Shown here: positions 22,688-34,872 of the stretch, piece after piece | Layout: every line of letters starts with the position of its first letter | How positions within the stretch are numbered: the first letter of the stretch is position 1 | Origin: Excoecaria cochinchinensis | Lineage: Eukaryota > Streptophyta > Magnoliopsida > Malpighiales > Euphorbiaceae | Length of the DNA: 64,000 nt | Direction: 5' to 3' | Assembly: GCA_947683425.1 (NCBI GenBank) | Contig: CANTUQ010000083.1 | Coordinates: 2,507,001 to 2,571,000, forward strand | Position numbers and translations under genes: made by a program | Notes under the pieces: generated by a model | Told to the model about the DNA's origin: nothing | Databases searched by the model: none | What the model saw: the letters and a program-made list of their open reading frames with translations, nothing else

Positions 22688-25209
22688 TGTAACACCCCCT
22701 ACCCATACGTAGGCAATCCCATCGGATAAGGAGTGAGACGCCGTATGAGCAAAGGTGCCACCAAACAGATGCAAAGCAATTCATACATTCATTCATACCA
22801 TACATACAGAAATACGGAATAATTAAAAACTTTAAAGGAAAAGAAAGCCATGGCTGATCATGCATTAATATAACAAAACCATTACAATAATGTTCTGATC
22901 AAACCAGCTGGTAGAAAAGATATTACAAAACCCAAAATATAAATACAATAGCGGAAGCTAAAACAAAACTGATACATGAGAGTTCTATACAAAAAGAATC
23001 ATCACTGATTACAAAAACTGAGCCCTACACTAAAACCTTCTGTGTTGGCTTGACGGTGGTGACTCTCTCAAAGCAAAACTCCTTCCGCACCTACACGGGT
23101 AAAAACACAGTGCTAAGCGATAAACGCTTAGTGGGGAAACACACATAAAATATGAACGACCACTCACAATGGTCGTCAAGGCATAACACATTCACAATGG
23201 CAAAATACAATAGCTCATAACATAATTCATAAGAATATGCTCTCAATTTAAAGCCATACATTCAGCATCTCAAATTCATATTCATTTCCATATTAATTGA
23301 ACATACCATTCATCATTATACTCATTCCGATATCACATGTATATAGTCATAAGAGTAGAGTAAACCAATGGAACACCAAAAGAACACCTGCTGACTCTGG
23401 GTAGTGGATAACGAGTGTACAGACAGTACTTTATGGGTACGAGCCGATTACAGACAGTACCTTACGGGTACGAATCGAGAAAACCATTTTACTTTTAACT
23501 TTTACAAATCATTTTCAAAAGGGACCTTAAACAAGATCCTTACACATAAAGGGTTCGCGAGGAACCAAATGTGGACCTGATCGGGGTCCAAACGAAACTG
23601 AGGGCTGCAGCTAAAAGACTCTATTAGGCATGCCTAACTATCCACTTACTTGACTCTAGCAGGTTATGTGTCATTCAAATCATATTTCAGAATATAACAT
23701 ATAATTCATCTGAAGAATCATGGTATCACTCATATTAAAGCATATAAAAGTATGACATGCATTATATAGCAGTATAAGTCCATTCGGAAGTATTACGGAA
23801 TCCATTTTTGAGTTAAAACTGGGAAATTTCCGAAAATGGACCGAACGGGGTGACCGACGAGGTTGGCTGGTCACGAGTCGTGACTGGCATCACAACTCAT
23901 GACTAGCCTCCTCACAAGGCTTATCACGAGACGTGACTGGGGGTCACGCCTCGTGACTGGCTTCCTGGTCACTTCGTGACTTGTCTCTCTCTTGCTGGTC
24001 ATGAGTCATGACTGAGTGTCACGTCTCGTGACTGGCTTCTTTGGGGCTGGTCACGCGTGACTGTCTCAGGCCGGTCACGAGTCGTGACTGGGAGTCACGC
24101 CTCGTGATTGCCTTCCTCTTGGCTGGTCACGAGTTGTGACAGGCAGTCACAACTCGTGACTAGCTTCTTTCTGGCAGGTCACGAGTCGTGACTGGAAGTC
24201 ACGTCTCGTGACTTGCCTCTCTTCTTGGGTAGTCACGCGACAGACACAACAAAACGGGAATTTTCTACAGTAACACGATTTTCCAGTTTTCCAGAATTTC
24301 CCAGAACACAGAAATCAACTCCAAACTTGAATCAAAATCACACAAATCAGTTCTTACCTTCCAGAAGATCATTCAAGCATCAAAATGACATATAAACAAC
24401 TTAATTCAACACTCACCACAACCAAAATCATACATAACCACATTCAAGAACATAAACCCTAGAAATTTACAGTAAGTTCAAATCAAGCACAATCCACAAG
24501 AAAAAATCCCAAACCTGAGATTCTAAGCTTCAATCACTTAGCTCCACTAGGTCCAGCAATTTCCTTGCCCTTTGGATCGCGAGGGAGATCAACTAACAAT
24601 CAACACACCAAGAACAACCAAAATAAAAACCCTAAGTTAAATCTAAACCCAAAGAAGAAGAAGATGAAACAAATGAGAGAACAAAATAAGAAGAATACAA
24701 TTACTTACCAAAGAAGATGCAAAGAGATGATTAACTTCACCAATAAAGTCTTGAATCCTCAATACAGTTCTTAGAATGAAGAAAATGAAGAAGAAGAAGG
24801 TGAGTGAAGAAGGAAACGTGAATCTGCCAATTTCCTTTCTTTCTTTCCTTTTTCTTTTTCTTTTCTTTGCCCTAAGCATGTGTCAACTTCCTATTGGTGA
24901 AGCTAACCACTCACACCAAATAACCATGCATTACACACACCCAATGCATTCTCAACTAAAAATACCCTACAATGGTATGCGCATACACACACAATCCCTT
25001 CTCAACTTAAAACACCTTAATATGATATGCTCAAGTACACACAAGCATTACCCAATTAATTCACACACTAATACCCTATATGCACCCACATACTAACAAA
25101 ACCCAAAAACATGCATTTTACCAAAATACCCTTATGATATGCCGAACACATGCAAATGCAGGCTCACACAGACATGCTCATTCTACTAGGGGGCAAACGG
25201 GGTGTGACA
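22688..25209 (-). repeat. Chromovirus 5' LTR
   Basis: TGTAACACC to GGTGTGACA, nearly perfect inverted termini. Colinear with 15488-18008 at an offset of 7200 bp for most of its length, one single-base indel noted near 25050. Most differences are C/T or G/A transitions. Confidence 0.95.
23865..24240. repeat. Array of GTCACGAnTCGTGAC-like palindromes (5' LTR)
   Basis: Same array as at 16665-17040 in the 3' LTR. A cluster of changes lies at 24001-24015, where one unit differs at six positions from its partner. That may be gene conversion between units. Confidence 0.9.
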
Positions 25210-26264
25210 AAAACTAAGTGTAAATTTTGGACATAATGTGACCTAGAGGTATACTTAGGTATATTTGAGGTATACTTAGTGTTTATATGAAATTAAATGG
25301 AATATATGTATAAATTGAGGCCTAATTTAGTGGAATAAGCCATGAAAGAGTGATAAATAAAATGTTAGAGTAAAAACCTTATGATGGCCGAATGGTACCC
25401 TAGTGTATACGAGGGTATACTTTATGTATAATTGAAAATTAATGACCTAAAATGAACCTAGACATGAAAACAAGTTTCCATAAATTTATTTAAAAATTAT
25501 GGAATATATATGAATATTTTTTAGTATGATATTCCATTATGCTCAAAGTGAAAATAATGATAAACATTGAAATAATTGACTTGAAATAATAAGAAGAGAA
25601 TGGAAGTGGCCTTGAAGTGAAATCATGGCCATTTAATGGACTAAGTATACTTATTATGAAAAATAAGTATATAATAAGTCTTGCGCATGAATGATGAATT
25701 ATGATTAGATAATTCATGTAATGTGCAAAATAGTGAATATGAAGTGTAACTAGTGAAATGAAATGTAAATGTAAGTAAAAATGCTAAAGTTGTAAATGTA
25801 TTAACAAGTCATATGTTACATGATATATGTTATATGTAATATAGAAATGTCAAAAGTATGAAATACAGTGATAAGTGATAAGTAACACGTCATATGTTAT
25901 ATGTAAAACAAAAATGTTAAAAGTATGAAAAGTGGATTTGAAAGTCTTTTGAAAAGATTTGCTGTTAGTAGTGGTCTGGTGGGTTAATCTAGTTCAGGAT
26001 ATGTTTGGCTAGCCATAGGGACACCATTGATACCGCGGTGCAAGTCATGACGACTTGTTTTGCTATGACAGATTCACGATGGTCTCTCATAGCCCTCTGT
26101 TATATGTCATACGTCATACATCATATGTTACATGATAGAGTGATCATTCGGGATCATTTTCTAGTGTATTGCAGTGAGACTTTGGGGCCCACGTCCCATA
26201 TATCCAGTTTGCAGATTTTCTGCCGGGATTGTACTAGGGGTATGATTGTAAAGTGATTGTAAAT

Positions 26265-27700
26265 GTAAAAAGTAAAATGATAATATGTAATATGATAATA
26301 TGTAACATGACATAAAGTAAAATGATAAAATGTAATATGATATAAAGTATAATAATGAAATGTAATATGCCATAGTGTAACACGTAAAAGCTTAATATGT
26401 AAAAGTATTATATGCAAAAGCGTAACATGTAATGGCATAATGTCACCTGACATTATGTAATACAACATAATATGTCAAAGTGTAACATGTAAAGCCATAA
26501 TGTAATATGACAAAATATGTAATAGAATAATGTGAAAAGATATAAAGTGATAAATTGTAATACGTAAAAGCTTAATACGTAAAAGCATCATATGCAAAAG
26601 TATAACATGTAAAGGCTTAATGTCACACGACATTATATAATATGACATAATATGTAAAAAGTATATCGAATAAAAGCATAATGTATAAAAAGCCTAAGTG
26701 TAAAGGGACAGAATTGTAAAATGATACGATTCTGTCAAAAGAAGAATGACATGAAATATGAAAAGTAACATGAAAATAAGAAGTTATATGAAAAAGGACC
26801 TAATTGAAGTAAAGTAAAACTTTGGGGTCAAAATGGTAATTTACGCTAAATCATAAGCCAAACGGGTCATAATGATGAAAATGACCTAGAAATGTAATAA
26901 GTATAGTGAAAATAAGAAAATAAATGAAAAAATGGCTTATATGAAAGAAAAAAAAATTTAAGGACTAAAACGTAATTTACCGTAAAAAAAATTAGTCGTG
27001 AGACTAATTGATAAGTTATAAGTTAAAAAGTGAATAAATACGAAAATGTAATAAGTAAACAATAAAAAGTATAAGCAAACGTTAAATAAAGGACCAAATT
27101 GTAATTTGACAAAAGCAGGGGCAAAATCGTAATTAAGTGTAAAAGTACACTAAAAAGAGACATGTAAATGAAAAATGAAATTAAAATGATAGTCCCGTAA
27201 AGAATCCAAAGTTTAGGGACTAAAATGTAATTTGCCATGAAAATGTTAAATTGAAGGACTAAATTGTAATTTGTAAGTCAAATGATGATTTAAAATGAAA
27301 AGAGAAATGAACTAGTGGCAGTTTCATAAATAACATCAAAGAAGGTAAAAAATATAATTTGTACTGAAATTGATAAAACAAGGATGGTAAATTGTATATG
27401 AAATGAATAAAAATGATAATATGAGTGATTAAATGCATAAAGTGATAGTTAAATGAGTGAAGTGTTAGTCAAGAGGGACAAAAATGAAAGTTTGAGGACT
27501 AAATGGCAAATTGTACACTAAGTAAGCAAATAAAGATGAGAAAATTTACTTGATGACAAATATGTAAATAAATGGAATTCGAAAGGTAAAATGATAGATT
27601 AGTCACATGGAAAAGTAATTTGATAAGCTTTGTATAAGTTAAGGATCAAATCGTAATTTGCCAATAAGAAGGGCAAATAATGGATTGCAATGTAATATGA
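26265..27700. repeat. Degenerate internal repeats in solo LTR
   Basis: 26265-26690 is built of ATGTAATATGAxAxAATGT-like units, with a ~180-bp tandem duplication (about 26380 and 26560 start alike: AxACGTAAAAGCTTAATA). 26700-27690 holds about ten scattered copies of a motif close to AGGACTAAATTGTAATTTG. No coding signal. Confidence 0.75.
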
Positions 27701-28444
27701 CACTAAGTAAAGCTTAGTGAGAGATTGAAATGAAATCAAGGAATAGTGTATTTTTATGCATGTGTATGTGTATAAGTTAGAATGGAAATTAATAGATTCG
27801 TAATCACCATTGAGCATATTTAATGCTCAACACGTAGTTTGTTTGACTGCGTGTAGGTACCAAGTGGAGCGTCTGCAGAGCAGGCAGACCATTAACTTTG
27901 AGATCGAACTGGACCGTCGGATTGATGTCAAGAATAGTATGTTTATTGTTGGTAGAAAGTGTATAAATAGTCTATGTTATGAAAATAGATACATGTATAT
28001 GTAAATGTTCTATGTTAGTGAAATAGTTATATGATATAATAGATATTATTGTATTGAGTTAGTTATAAGAATTGGACTGGAATGTGTAATATGTTATGAT
28101 TGTTGTGCCCCTGAGTTGGGCTCTGTTTTTGGCTAAATTGCAGGTTTTTGGTAGTTAATATTATAGTCGTTATGCTGCCCAATTTTGAATCAGTAAATAG
28201 TTAGTGGCATGTATATATGTAATGGTTTAGTATCGATTAGGTACCGTAAATCATTCACATGGTAAATGTTATCGATGACTAGATTGAATGAGAATGATAG
28301 TAACATGAAAGTTTAAAAGGATAAATGATGTTATAAGTTTATAACAAGAAAAAAAAAATTCTATCGCATTTGTCATAAGCATTGATTTGACAATAGTGTC
28401 GTGACACCCGATATCCGTACCAATTGCGGGTATGAGACGTTACG

Positions 28445-29736
28445 GGTATGACTTTAGTCAAAGGATCAGCGATCATTAATTTAGTACTAATGTGCTCAAT
28501 GACCACTTTCTCTTCTTTAACACATTCTCTAATGGCTAAGTACTTAATGTTGATGTGTTTACTTCGACTTCCACTTTTGTTGTTCTTAGCTATAAAGACA
28601 GGAGCTGAATTATCGCAAAAAATTCTCAATGGCCTAGAAATTGAATTCATAATTTTAATCCCAGAAATAAAACTCTTAAGCTTACACCTTGTGAAGTAGC
28701 CTTAAAACGAAACGAACTCGGCTTCCATAGTAGAAATGGCAGTCAAAGTCTGCTTGACACTTCTATATGAACTAGCTCCACCAGCCATAATAAAAATGTA
28801 CCCAGATGTTGGTTTGCGAGAATCAACACAACCAGCAAAGTCTGAGTCTGAATAACCGATCACATCCAAACAGTTCGTCTGTCTATACATGAGCATGTAT
28901 TCTTTGGTTCCTTGAAGGTACCGCATGATGTTTTTTGCAGCTCTCTAGTGGTCCATACCTGGGTTACTCTAATATCGCCCTAATATCCCAATAGCATATG
29001 CAATATCCGGTCTAGTACAAACCTGAACATACATAAGGCTTCCAACTACAGAAGCATATGGAATATTCTTCATGGATTCTCTCTCAAAATCATTTTTCAG
29101 GCATTAGTTCAAACTGAACCTATCACCCTTCACAATAGGAGCAACACTTGGTGAACAGTCCTTCATTCGAAATCTTTCCGAAACTTTATTGATATAAGTT
29201 TCTTATGATAGACCTAATACACCGCGAGATCTATCTCTATGGATCTTAATGCCAATGACATAAGATGCCTCACCCATATCCTTCATATCAAAGTTCTTAG
29301 ACAGAAACTGTTTCACCTCATGTAGCATACCCTTATCGTTAGTTGCTAATAAAATATCATCCACATATAAAACAAGAAGACAAATTTTACTCCCACTGAC
29401 CTCTGGTATATATATTGATCCATGGCATTTTCAACAAAACCAAATGAATTACTCCATGAAATTTGAAATACCATTGTCGGGAAGCTTGTTTTAAGCCGTA
29501 TATGGATTTTTTAAGCTTGCAAACCAAATGCTCACCATCACTAGAAGAGAAACCTTCAGGTTGTTTCATATAAACCTCCTCTTCTAGATCACCGTTAAGG
29601 AATGTTGTTTTTACATCCATTTGTTCCAACTCAAGGTCAAAATGAGCAACTAATGCTAAAATTGTACGAAGAGAATCTTTCTTAGATACAGGAGAAAAAG
29701 TCTCCCTGTAATCGATCCCCTCTTTTTGAGTGAACC
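28445..29736 (-). pseudogene. Copia element 1: reverse transcriptase and RNase H
   Basis: Minus strand, truncated at both ends by later insertions. From 29736 it reads FTQKEGIDYRETFSPV, MDVKTTFLNGDLEEEVYMKQ and KSIYGLKQASRQWY; after a frameshift it shows LYVDDILLATND (about 29340-29380) with an intact YVDD. RNase H follows with GYSDSDFAGCVDSRKPTSGY, STMEAEFVSF and CDNSAPVFIAKN, and the piece ends at DPLTKVI. The remainder of RNase H is at 13925-13984. Several stops occur around 28900-29300. The N-terminal RT, integrase, protease and gag are not found to the right, because the Tat/Ogre-type element cuts in at 29737 and its own right end is replaced. Confidence 0.9.
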
Positions 29737-30520
29737 TGTGACACGAGCCGGACCTCACTCGTTCCCGAAAACCTGCTTTTAGGACCCGAGAGGGTTCGCG
29801 TCTGTTGATCTTGGGCAATTATGAGATATTTTGGACACATCCTTCCAATAGAACACTAGAAAGATCATCTAATCTCATGAAATTTTTAGGCACCTTTGAG
29901 GTATTTTAGAGTCGCCACCCAATTTACAAGAAATTGGAAAAGTTTGTCTAACGTCGGGTGTCTAAATCAGAGAAACATTCGGAACTTTACTCTTATTAAT
30001 GCCTTGGTTAATTATAAATGAATTTTTAATTTTAAAAATTTCACTTCTCTTCTCACACGGTTATTTATTAAAAATAAAGCGCAAATAAAGCAGTAAAAAA
30101 AGCGGTAAAATAAAGCAAACCACAAAAAAAATAAAGGAAAGATAAAATTGGGACAAAATACAATCCCCCAAAATAAAAAGGTATTAAAATTTGGGACAAA
30201 AAATACAATCCCCCAAATAAAATCAAATGAAACATAAATAAATAAAAAAACTCAAAGTAAATACATAACCATTCATAAATCGGGAATATTATTTAAGATA
30301 GGAACATTGGTTCCTTCATATTCACTTAGAAAATCGAAGAGTTATTTTTGGTATACTTAGAAAAATCGGGATGAGTGGTCCCATTTCGAAAAAACTAACT
30401 CTTCTTTTTAAAGTGAGTTTTATTGGTTGAAATTTGGATATTGGTCCCATTTTATTAGAAAAAATTCCAATTTATTAATATAAATTTTTTTTGTGTTTTT
30501 TAATTAACGCGCATAAAAAT

Positions 30521-30921
30521 AAATAAAATTTATTACATATTACATAATAAAAACAAATAAAAGAAAAATAATGAAAAAATAATAAAAATGCTAAAAAAGA
30601 CAAATTTCACCAAAATGGTGTTTTTAAATCTTCATGGGCTCCCACTTGCCATTGGAAAAACTCACATACATAAAAAAATAAGTATTGAAATAAAAAAAAT
30701 ACAAACAAAAAGTCATGTTAGTAATAAAAAATGAATTAAACATATAACACATGAAAATGAATTGAAATAAATAAAATAAAATGCATTATGAGTGACAAAA
30801 CTAATTAAATAACATAATAAAATAAGTAACTCGACATATTAGCAATTCAACATGCATAAAAATATAAATGATAAAAATAATAATAACAATAAAAATTAAT
30901 AATAATGATAATAGTAAACAA

Positions 30922-30993
<72 letters not shown>

Positions 30994-31990
30994 AAAAGGA
31001 GATTAACAATTAAGTAAGCAAAAAGAAATAAAATGTATCAAAACAAGTGAAATCTATGAACAAAATCACACAAATACAAAAAAAAAACAATAATAGATTC
31101 AAAATCTACATGATTGCTAATTAATTATAAATAAAAATTATAATAAAAAAATAAAATCAAACTCAGAATATTTACTCTCGGATTTGAATTTGATGAATGA
31201 AGTTGAATGATCAATCTCCTTGTCTTGATTTTCAAAAAATAATAAATAAAATTTATTACATATTACATAATAAAAACAAATAAAAGCAAAATAATGAAAA
31301 AATAATAAAAATGCTAAAAAAGATAAATTTCACCAAAATGGTGTTTTTAAATCTTCATGGGCTCCCACTTGCCATTGGAAAAACTCACATACATAAAAAA
31401 TAAGTATTTAAATAAAAAAAATACAAACAAAAAGTCATGTTAGTAATAAAAAATGAATTAAACATATAACACATGAAAATGAATTGAAATAAATAAAATA
31501 AAATGCATTATGAGTGACAAAACTAATTAAATGACATAATAAAATAAGTAACTCGGCATATTATCAATTCAACATGCATAAAAATATAAATGATAAAAAT
31601 AATAATAACAATAAAAATTAATAATAATGATAATAGTAAACCAGAATAACAATAATAATAACAATAATAGTGATAATAATAATAATAATAATAATAATGA
31701 TAATAATAATAATAATAATAAATAAAAATAATAACAATAATAATGAAAAAGGAGATTAACAATTAAGTAAGCAAAAAGAAATAAAATATATCAAAACAAG
31801 TGAAATCTATGAACAAAATCACACAAATACAAAAAAAACAATAATAGATTTAAAAATCTACATGATTGCTAATTAATTATAAATAAAAATTATAATAAAA
31901 AAATAAAATCAAACTCAGAATATTTACTCTCGGATTTGAATTTGATGAATGAAGTTGAATGATCAATCTCATTGTCTTGATTTTCAAAAA
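30521..31990. repeat. 724-bp tandem duplication within LTR A
   Basis: Two adjacent near-identical copies beginning AAATAAAATTTATTACATAT, each with an AAT/AATAAC microsatellite in the middle and ending near GTCTTGATTTTCAAAAAAT. LTRs C and D hold a single copy of the corresponding region, so the duplication is private to A or its subfamily. LTR B is truncated too early to tell. Confidence 0.88.
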
Positions 31991-32404
31991 ATAAGATTAA
32001 AAAAATAAAATATAGAAAAGAATTTTTATCTGAAGAACAAAAAATTAATTTCTTTGTCTCAAGAAAAAAATTATTAAAAAATAATAAGAAAATTCACAAG
32101 AAAAAATAATTGTTCTCTTTGTCTCAAGAATTAACTTAGAAAATAAAATTAGAATATTTGAAAAATTTGTTCTTGAAGAAGAAGAAAAATTTTCTTAAGA
32201 AAAATTCCCCCCATTTTCTCTCTCAAAAAACACATTTTATACACCAATAAAATTAGATTTAATGAAGAAATTAAATTAATTTAATTCCTATTAAACCCTA
32301 AAAAACTGAAGAATTTTAAAGGTTTAGAGAAAAAAAAATGATTTTAAAATTAAATTCTACCAAAAAAAAAAAGAGCAAAAACATCCTAAATTGGTCAAAA
32401 ATGC

Positions 32405-32562
32405 CCAAAGGGCTGCTGGAGGGGCTACAGGGCCGACTGACGCCCGTCGGCTGGCTCGCGTAGCGCGCTGCTCGCACGAGCTGCGATGCCTAGCGCGCGG
32501 GCTGTGCGTTCGCCCGCCCGCCGGGCGCTGCCGACGAGCACCAACGCGCGCTGACGGCTAAA
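32405..32562. repeat. GC-rich island in LTR A
   Basis: About 150 bp rich in CpG and GCGC words (CGCGTAGCGCGCTGC, CCCGCCCGCCGGGCGCTG) set in sequence that is mostly A+T. Comparable islands occur at the same relative place in LTRs C and D, with different sequence. Confidence 0.8.
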
Positions 32563-32775
32563 ATTTTTTTTAAATAATTTTGACAAAAACACTATAATTT
32601 CAAAACCCTCTTTTTATTTTAAAATAATATTTAAAATATTTTTATTTATTTTTAAAAGCAAACTATTTGACAAGAAAACTATCACTTCCAACTTTCTCTT
32701 TTTGCCTATAAACAGGCATCTAATTTTATCATTAAGTAATCCTGATTTGAACTGTTTCGGGACCCAGGGTTTACA

Positions 32776-32800
32776 GTTGCCCCCAGTTTTGGGGAGACTA
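32776..32800 (-). other. Polypurine tract of element A
   Basis: On the minus strand AAAACTGGGGGCAAC directly precedes the LTR start TGTAAACCC. The same layout follows LTRs C and D. Confidence 0.8.
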
Positions 32801-32924
32801 GTGCATGGGTGCCTAGGTGAGCCAAAAATTCAGAGAAAGAAAAAGACACGTACCTAAGGCTGCCTCTTTCCAGTTGCTTCCTGGAGAATAGTGTTGTGAT
32901 TGGTATTGTAAATATTATCCTTTC

Positions 32925-33815
32925 GGATCGCATCAAGCCATTGACAAGACTACGAAGTGCAGACATTCTATAATTTCACCGAGCCGTTAAATAAACTACA
33001 AAGTGATGGTCATCCTCCTGGATTGCACCGAGCCGTTAAATAGACTATAAAATGCCAGACATGATAGAATTTCACCAAGCTATTAAATAGACTACAAAGT
33101 GAGAGTGCCATCCTCAGATGGCGATGCGTCGAGTCTGCTTCAGACTTACAAAACACGGGTGCCATCCTCAAATGGCGATGCATCGAGTCTGCTCCAGACT
33201 TACAAAAAGTGAGAAATGTCCTCCTCAGAGGACTGCACCAAGTTGCTAACAAGACTATAAAGTGCGAGAAATGTCCTCCTCAAAGGACTGCACTGAGCCG
33301 TTAGACAGACTACAAAATACAGAAAATGTCCTCCTCAGATGACTGCACTGAGCCGTTAAATAGACTACAAAATGTAGGAAATGTCCTCCTCAGAGGACTG
33401 CACTGAGCCGTTAAATAGACTACAAAATGCGGGAAATGTCCTCCTCAGAGGACAGCACCGAGCCGTTGAATAGACTACAAAATATGGAAAATGTCCTCCT
33501 TAGAGGACTACACCGAGCCGTTGAATAGACTACAAAATATGGAAAATGTCCTCCTTAGAGGACTGCACCGAGCCGTTAAATAGACTACAAAATGCGAAAA
33601 ATGTCCTCTTCAGAGTACTACATCGAGCCGTTAAATAGACTACAAAATGCAAGAAATGTCCTCCTTAGAGAACATTGGAAATTTGCCTCCTTAGAGGACC
33701 TGGAAATTTGCTTCCTCAGAGGACTTTGAGATTTGCCTCCTTAGAGGACTTAGAAATTTGCCTCCTCAGAGAACTTTGAGGTTTGCCTCCTCATAGGACT
33801 TTGAGATTCGAACCT
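32925..33815. repeat. 3' tandem array of element A (~56-60 bp units, then ~25 bp)
   Basis: About twelve units built on GAGCCGTTAAATAGACTACA followed by AAATGTCCTCCTCAGAGGAC, with two variant units (GCCATCCTCAGATGGCGATG) near 33100-33230. From about 33660 the period shortens to ~25 bp units containing TTTGCCTCCTTAGAGGAC. CCTC..GAGG forms a small hairpin in each unit. Confidence 0.88.
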
Positions 33816-34870
33816 GAGTAAACTTCATCTTGACTTGATCATCTTGCTCGAGTGAATGTTAATATTGAGTTGAAGCTGTCCTTGACTAGCTTTTGCGTGT
33901 GCGGCCTTCATTTGGACTTTTCCTATAAAACTGTGTGCACAGGAATATATACAAGAGATTGTGCATGCAGGTGTAAAAAGTTATATGCAGATATTTGCTA
34001 AAAAATTGTATAAAATGCATGCAAAAATGGATAGACCATGTCCTAGGTGGTTAAGGGTCCATTGAGGATATGGCTTGGTTGCTTGATCATGCCTCCAAGG
34101 ATCTAAGAGAGTGTCGTCTTGGCTTTGGGACTCTGACCCATAAACTTTTCAGAAAGAACTGTCAGGTGTGCATCTTTGCCCCTCGGTCAATGAGCACTCA
34201 CCCAGGATTCTGACTCATGTCCCTGCGTCAAACACTATCTGGCTGAAGGGAAATCATCCGAAGTAATGCCACCTTATCGCTCCAGGCATCGAAAGTCTTT
34301 GTTTTAAAGGTAGTGCGTCCCTTGTGGATTTTCACACTAGTTTTTTTTTTGTAGAAAATGCATCCATTTGGGGATTTTCACATAACCCTTTGCCTAATTT
34401 TTGCCTGAAATGGACCCAACCCAATCCAGCGGCTTTTATTCATTTTAATTTTTTATAAGACAGACTGCCTGTTTTCAGGTTTTCACCCTGCTATTTGGCC
34501 TAACTTTTGCTTAGAGAACCAGTCACGATTTTCATTTCTAACGGCCTTTTTTTTTTAAAGACTAAAATAGCTCGAAGCCGATAACGGGGTGATTCTGCTG
34601 AAGCGCCAGACCGATGATAGCAATAGAGACCATATATAGTAAATTGCGCATATGCAAAGAAGAAACAATGCACTACTTTTTATGCTAGAACTTAAATCAT
34701 TTTGAGTATGCAAGATAAAGTGCTTTGCTTATATTAACATATTATTGCATAAATGCATATGTTTCAGTCCAATTTCATCACACATGATCATCATTTGGCA
34801 TTAATCTCAAAAATACAAGACTCCTATCTAATCTCGAGATGGATTTTGAAAGCATCAAACTTCTGTTATC
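33816..34870. other. Noncoding 3' region of element A
   Basis: Between the integrase remnant and the tandem array. The stretch about 34310-34560 (GGTAGTGCGTCCCTTGTGG, AATCCAGCGGCTTTTAT) is repeated at about 63640-63890 in element D, so it is a conserved part of the family. No reading frame is recognised. Confidence 0.6.
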
Positions 34871-34872
34871 AA

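Larger units (their letters stand above)
15488..25209 (-). mobile_element. Full-length Ty3/gypsy chromovirus (Tekay/Del-like)
   Basis: About 9.7 kb, minus strand, with LTRs 15488-18008 (3') and 22688-25209 (5'), primer-binding site, gag, protease-RT-RNase H-integrase-chromodomain order and polypurine tract all present. The flanks are AAAAT and AAAAC, a near-match 5-bp target duplication. By eye the LTRs differ at about 60 of 2520 positions, so insertion is fairly recent. The coding part carries at least two frameshifts and five in-frame stops, so it is dead in cis. The C-terminal chromodomain marks a chromovirus; long LTRs and an initiator-Met primer site suggest Tekay/Del, which is inference. 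It sits inside the solo LTR. Confidence 0.95.
13985..28444 (+). mobile_element. Solo LTR (~4.7 kb) of a Ty3/gypsy-type element, interrupted
   Basis: The outer ends are TATAATGGCC (decayed TG start) and ACGTTACG (decayed CA end). Both are flanked by GGTAT (13980-13984 and 28445-28449), and the host copia frame is continuous when the LTR is removed. The LTR is in two parts, 13985-15487 and about 25215-28444, split by the chromovirus. On the plus strand a TATA box TATAAAAG (14866-14873) precedes a pyrimidine-rich leader. There is no internal coding domain or primer-binding site, hence solo LTR. The right part is AT-rich with degenerate internal repeats and GGTACCAAGTGG near 27860. The family is uncertain, but size and end sequence fit a long-LTR chromovirus. 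Confidence 0.8.
29737..32775 (-). repeat. LTR A (3' LTR of element A)
   Basis: Plus-strand ends TGTGACACGAGCC and GGGTTTACA. Contains the block GAGTCGCCACCCAATTT, shared by the other Tat/Ogre-type LTRs here, two AAT microsatellites and an internal 724-bp tandem duplication (30521-31244 and 31245-31990). A GC-rich island at 32405-32562 lies in an otherwise very AT-rich LTR. Confidence 0.88.

Noticed and set aside
28448..28699. 83-codon plus-strand frame
   Set aside because: Shadow of the copia RNase H on the minus strand.
32925..33660. Regular repeats that might suggest a CRISPR array
   Set aside because: Plant nuclear context; units are contiguous tandem repeats without unique spacers.
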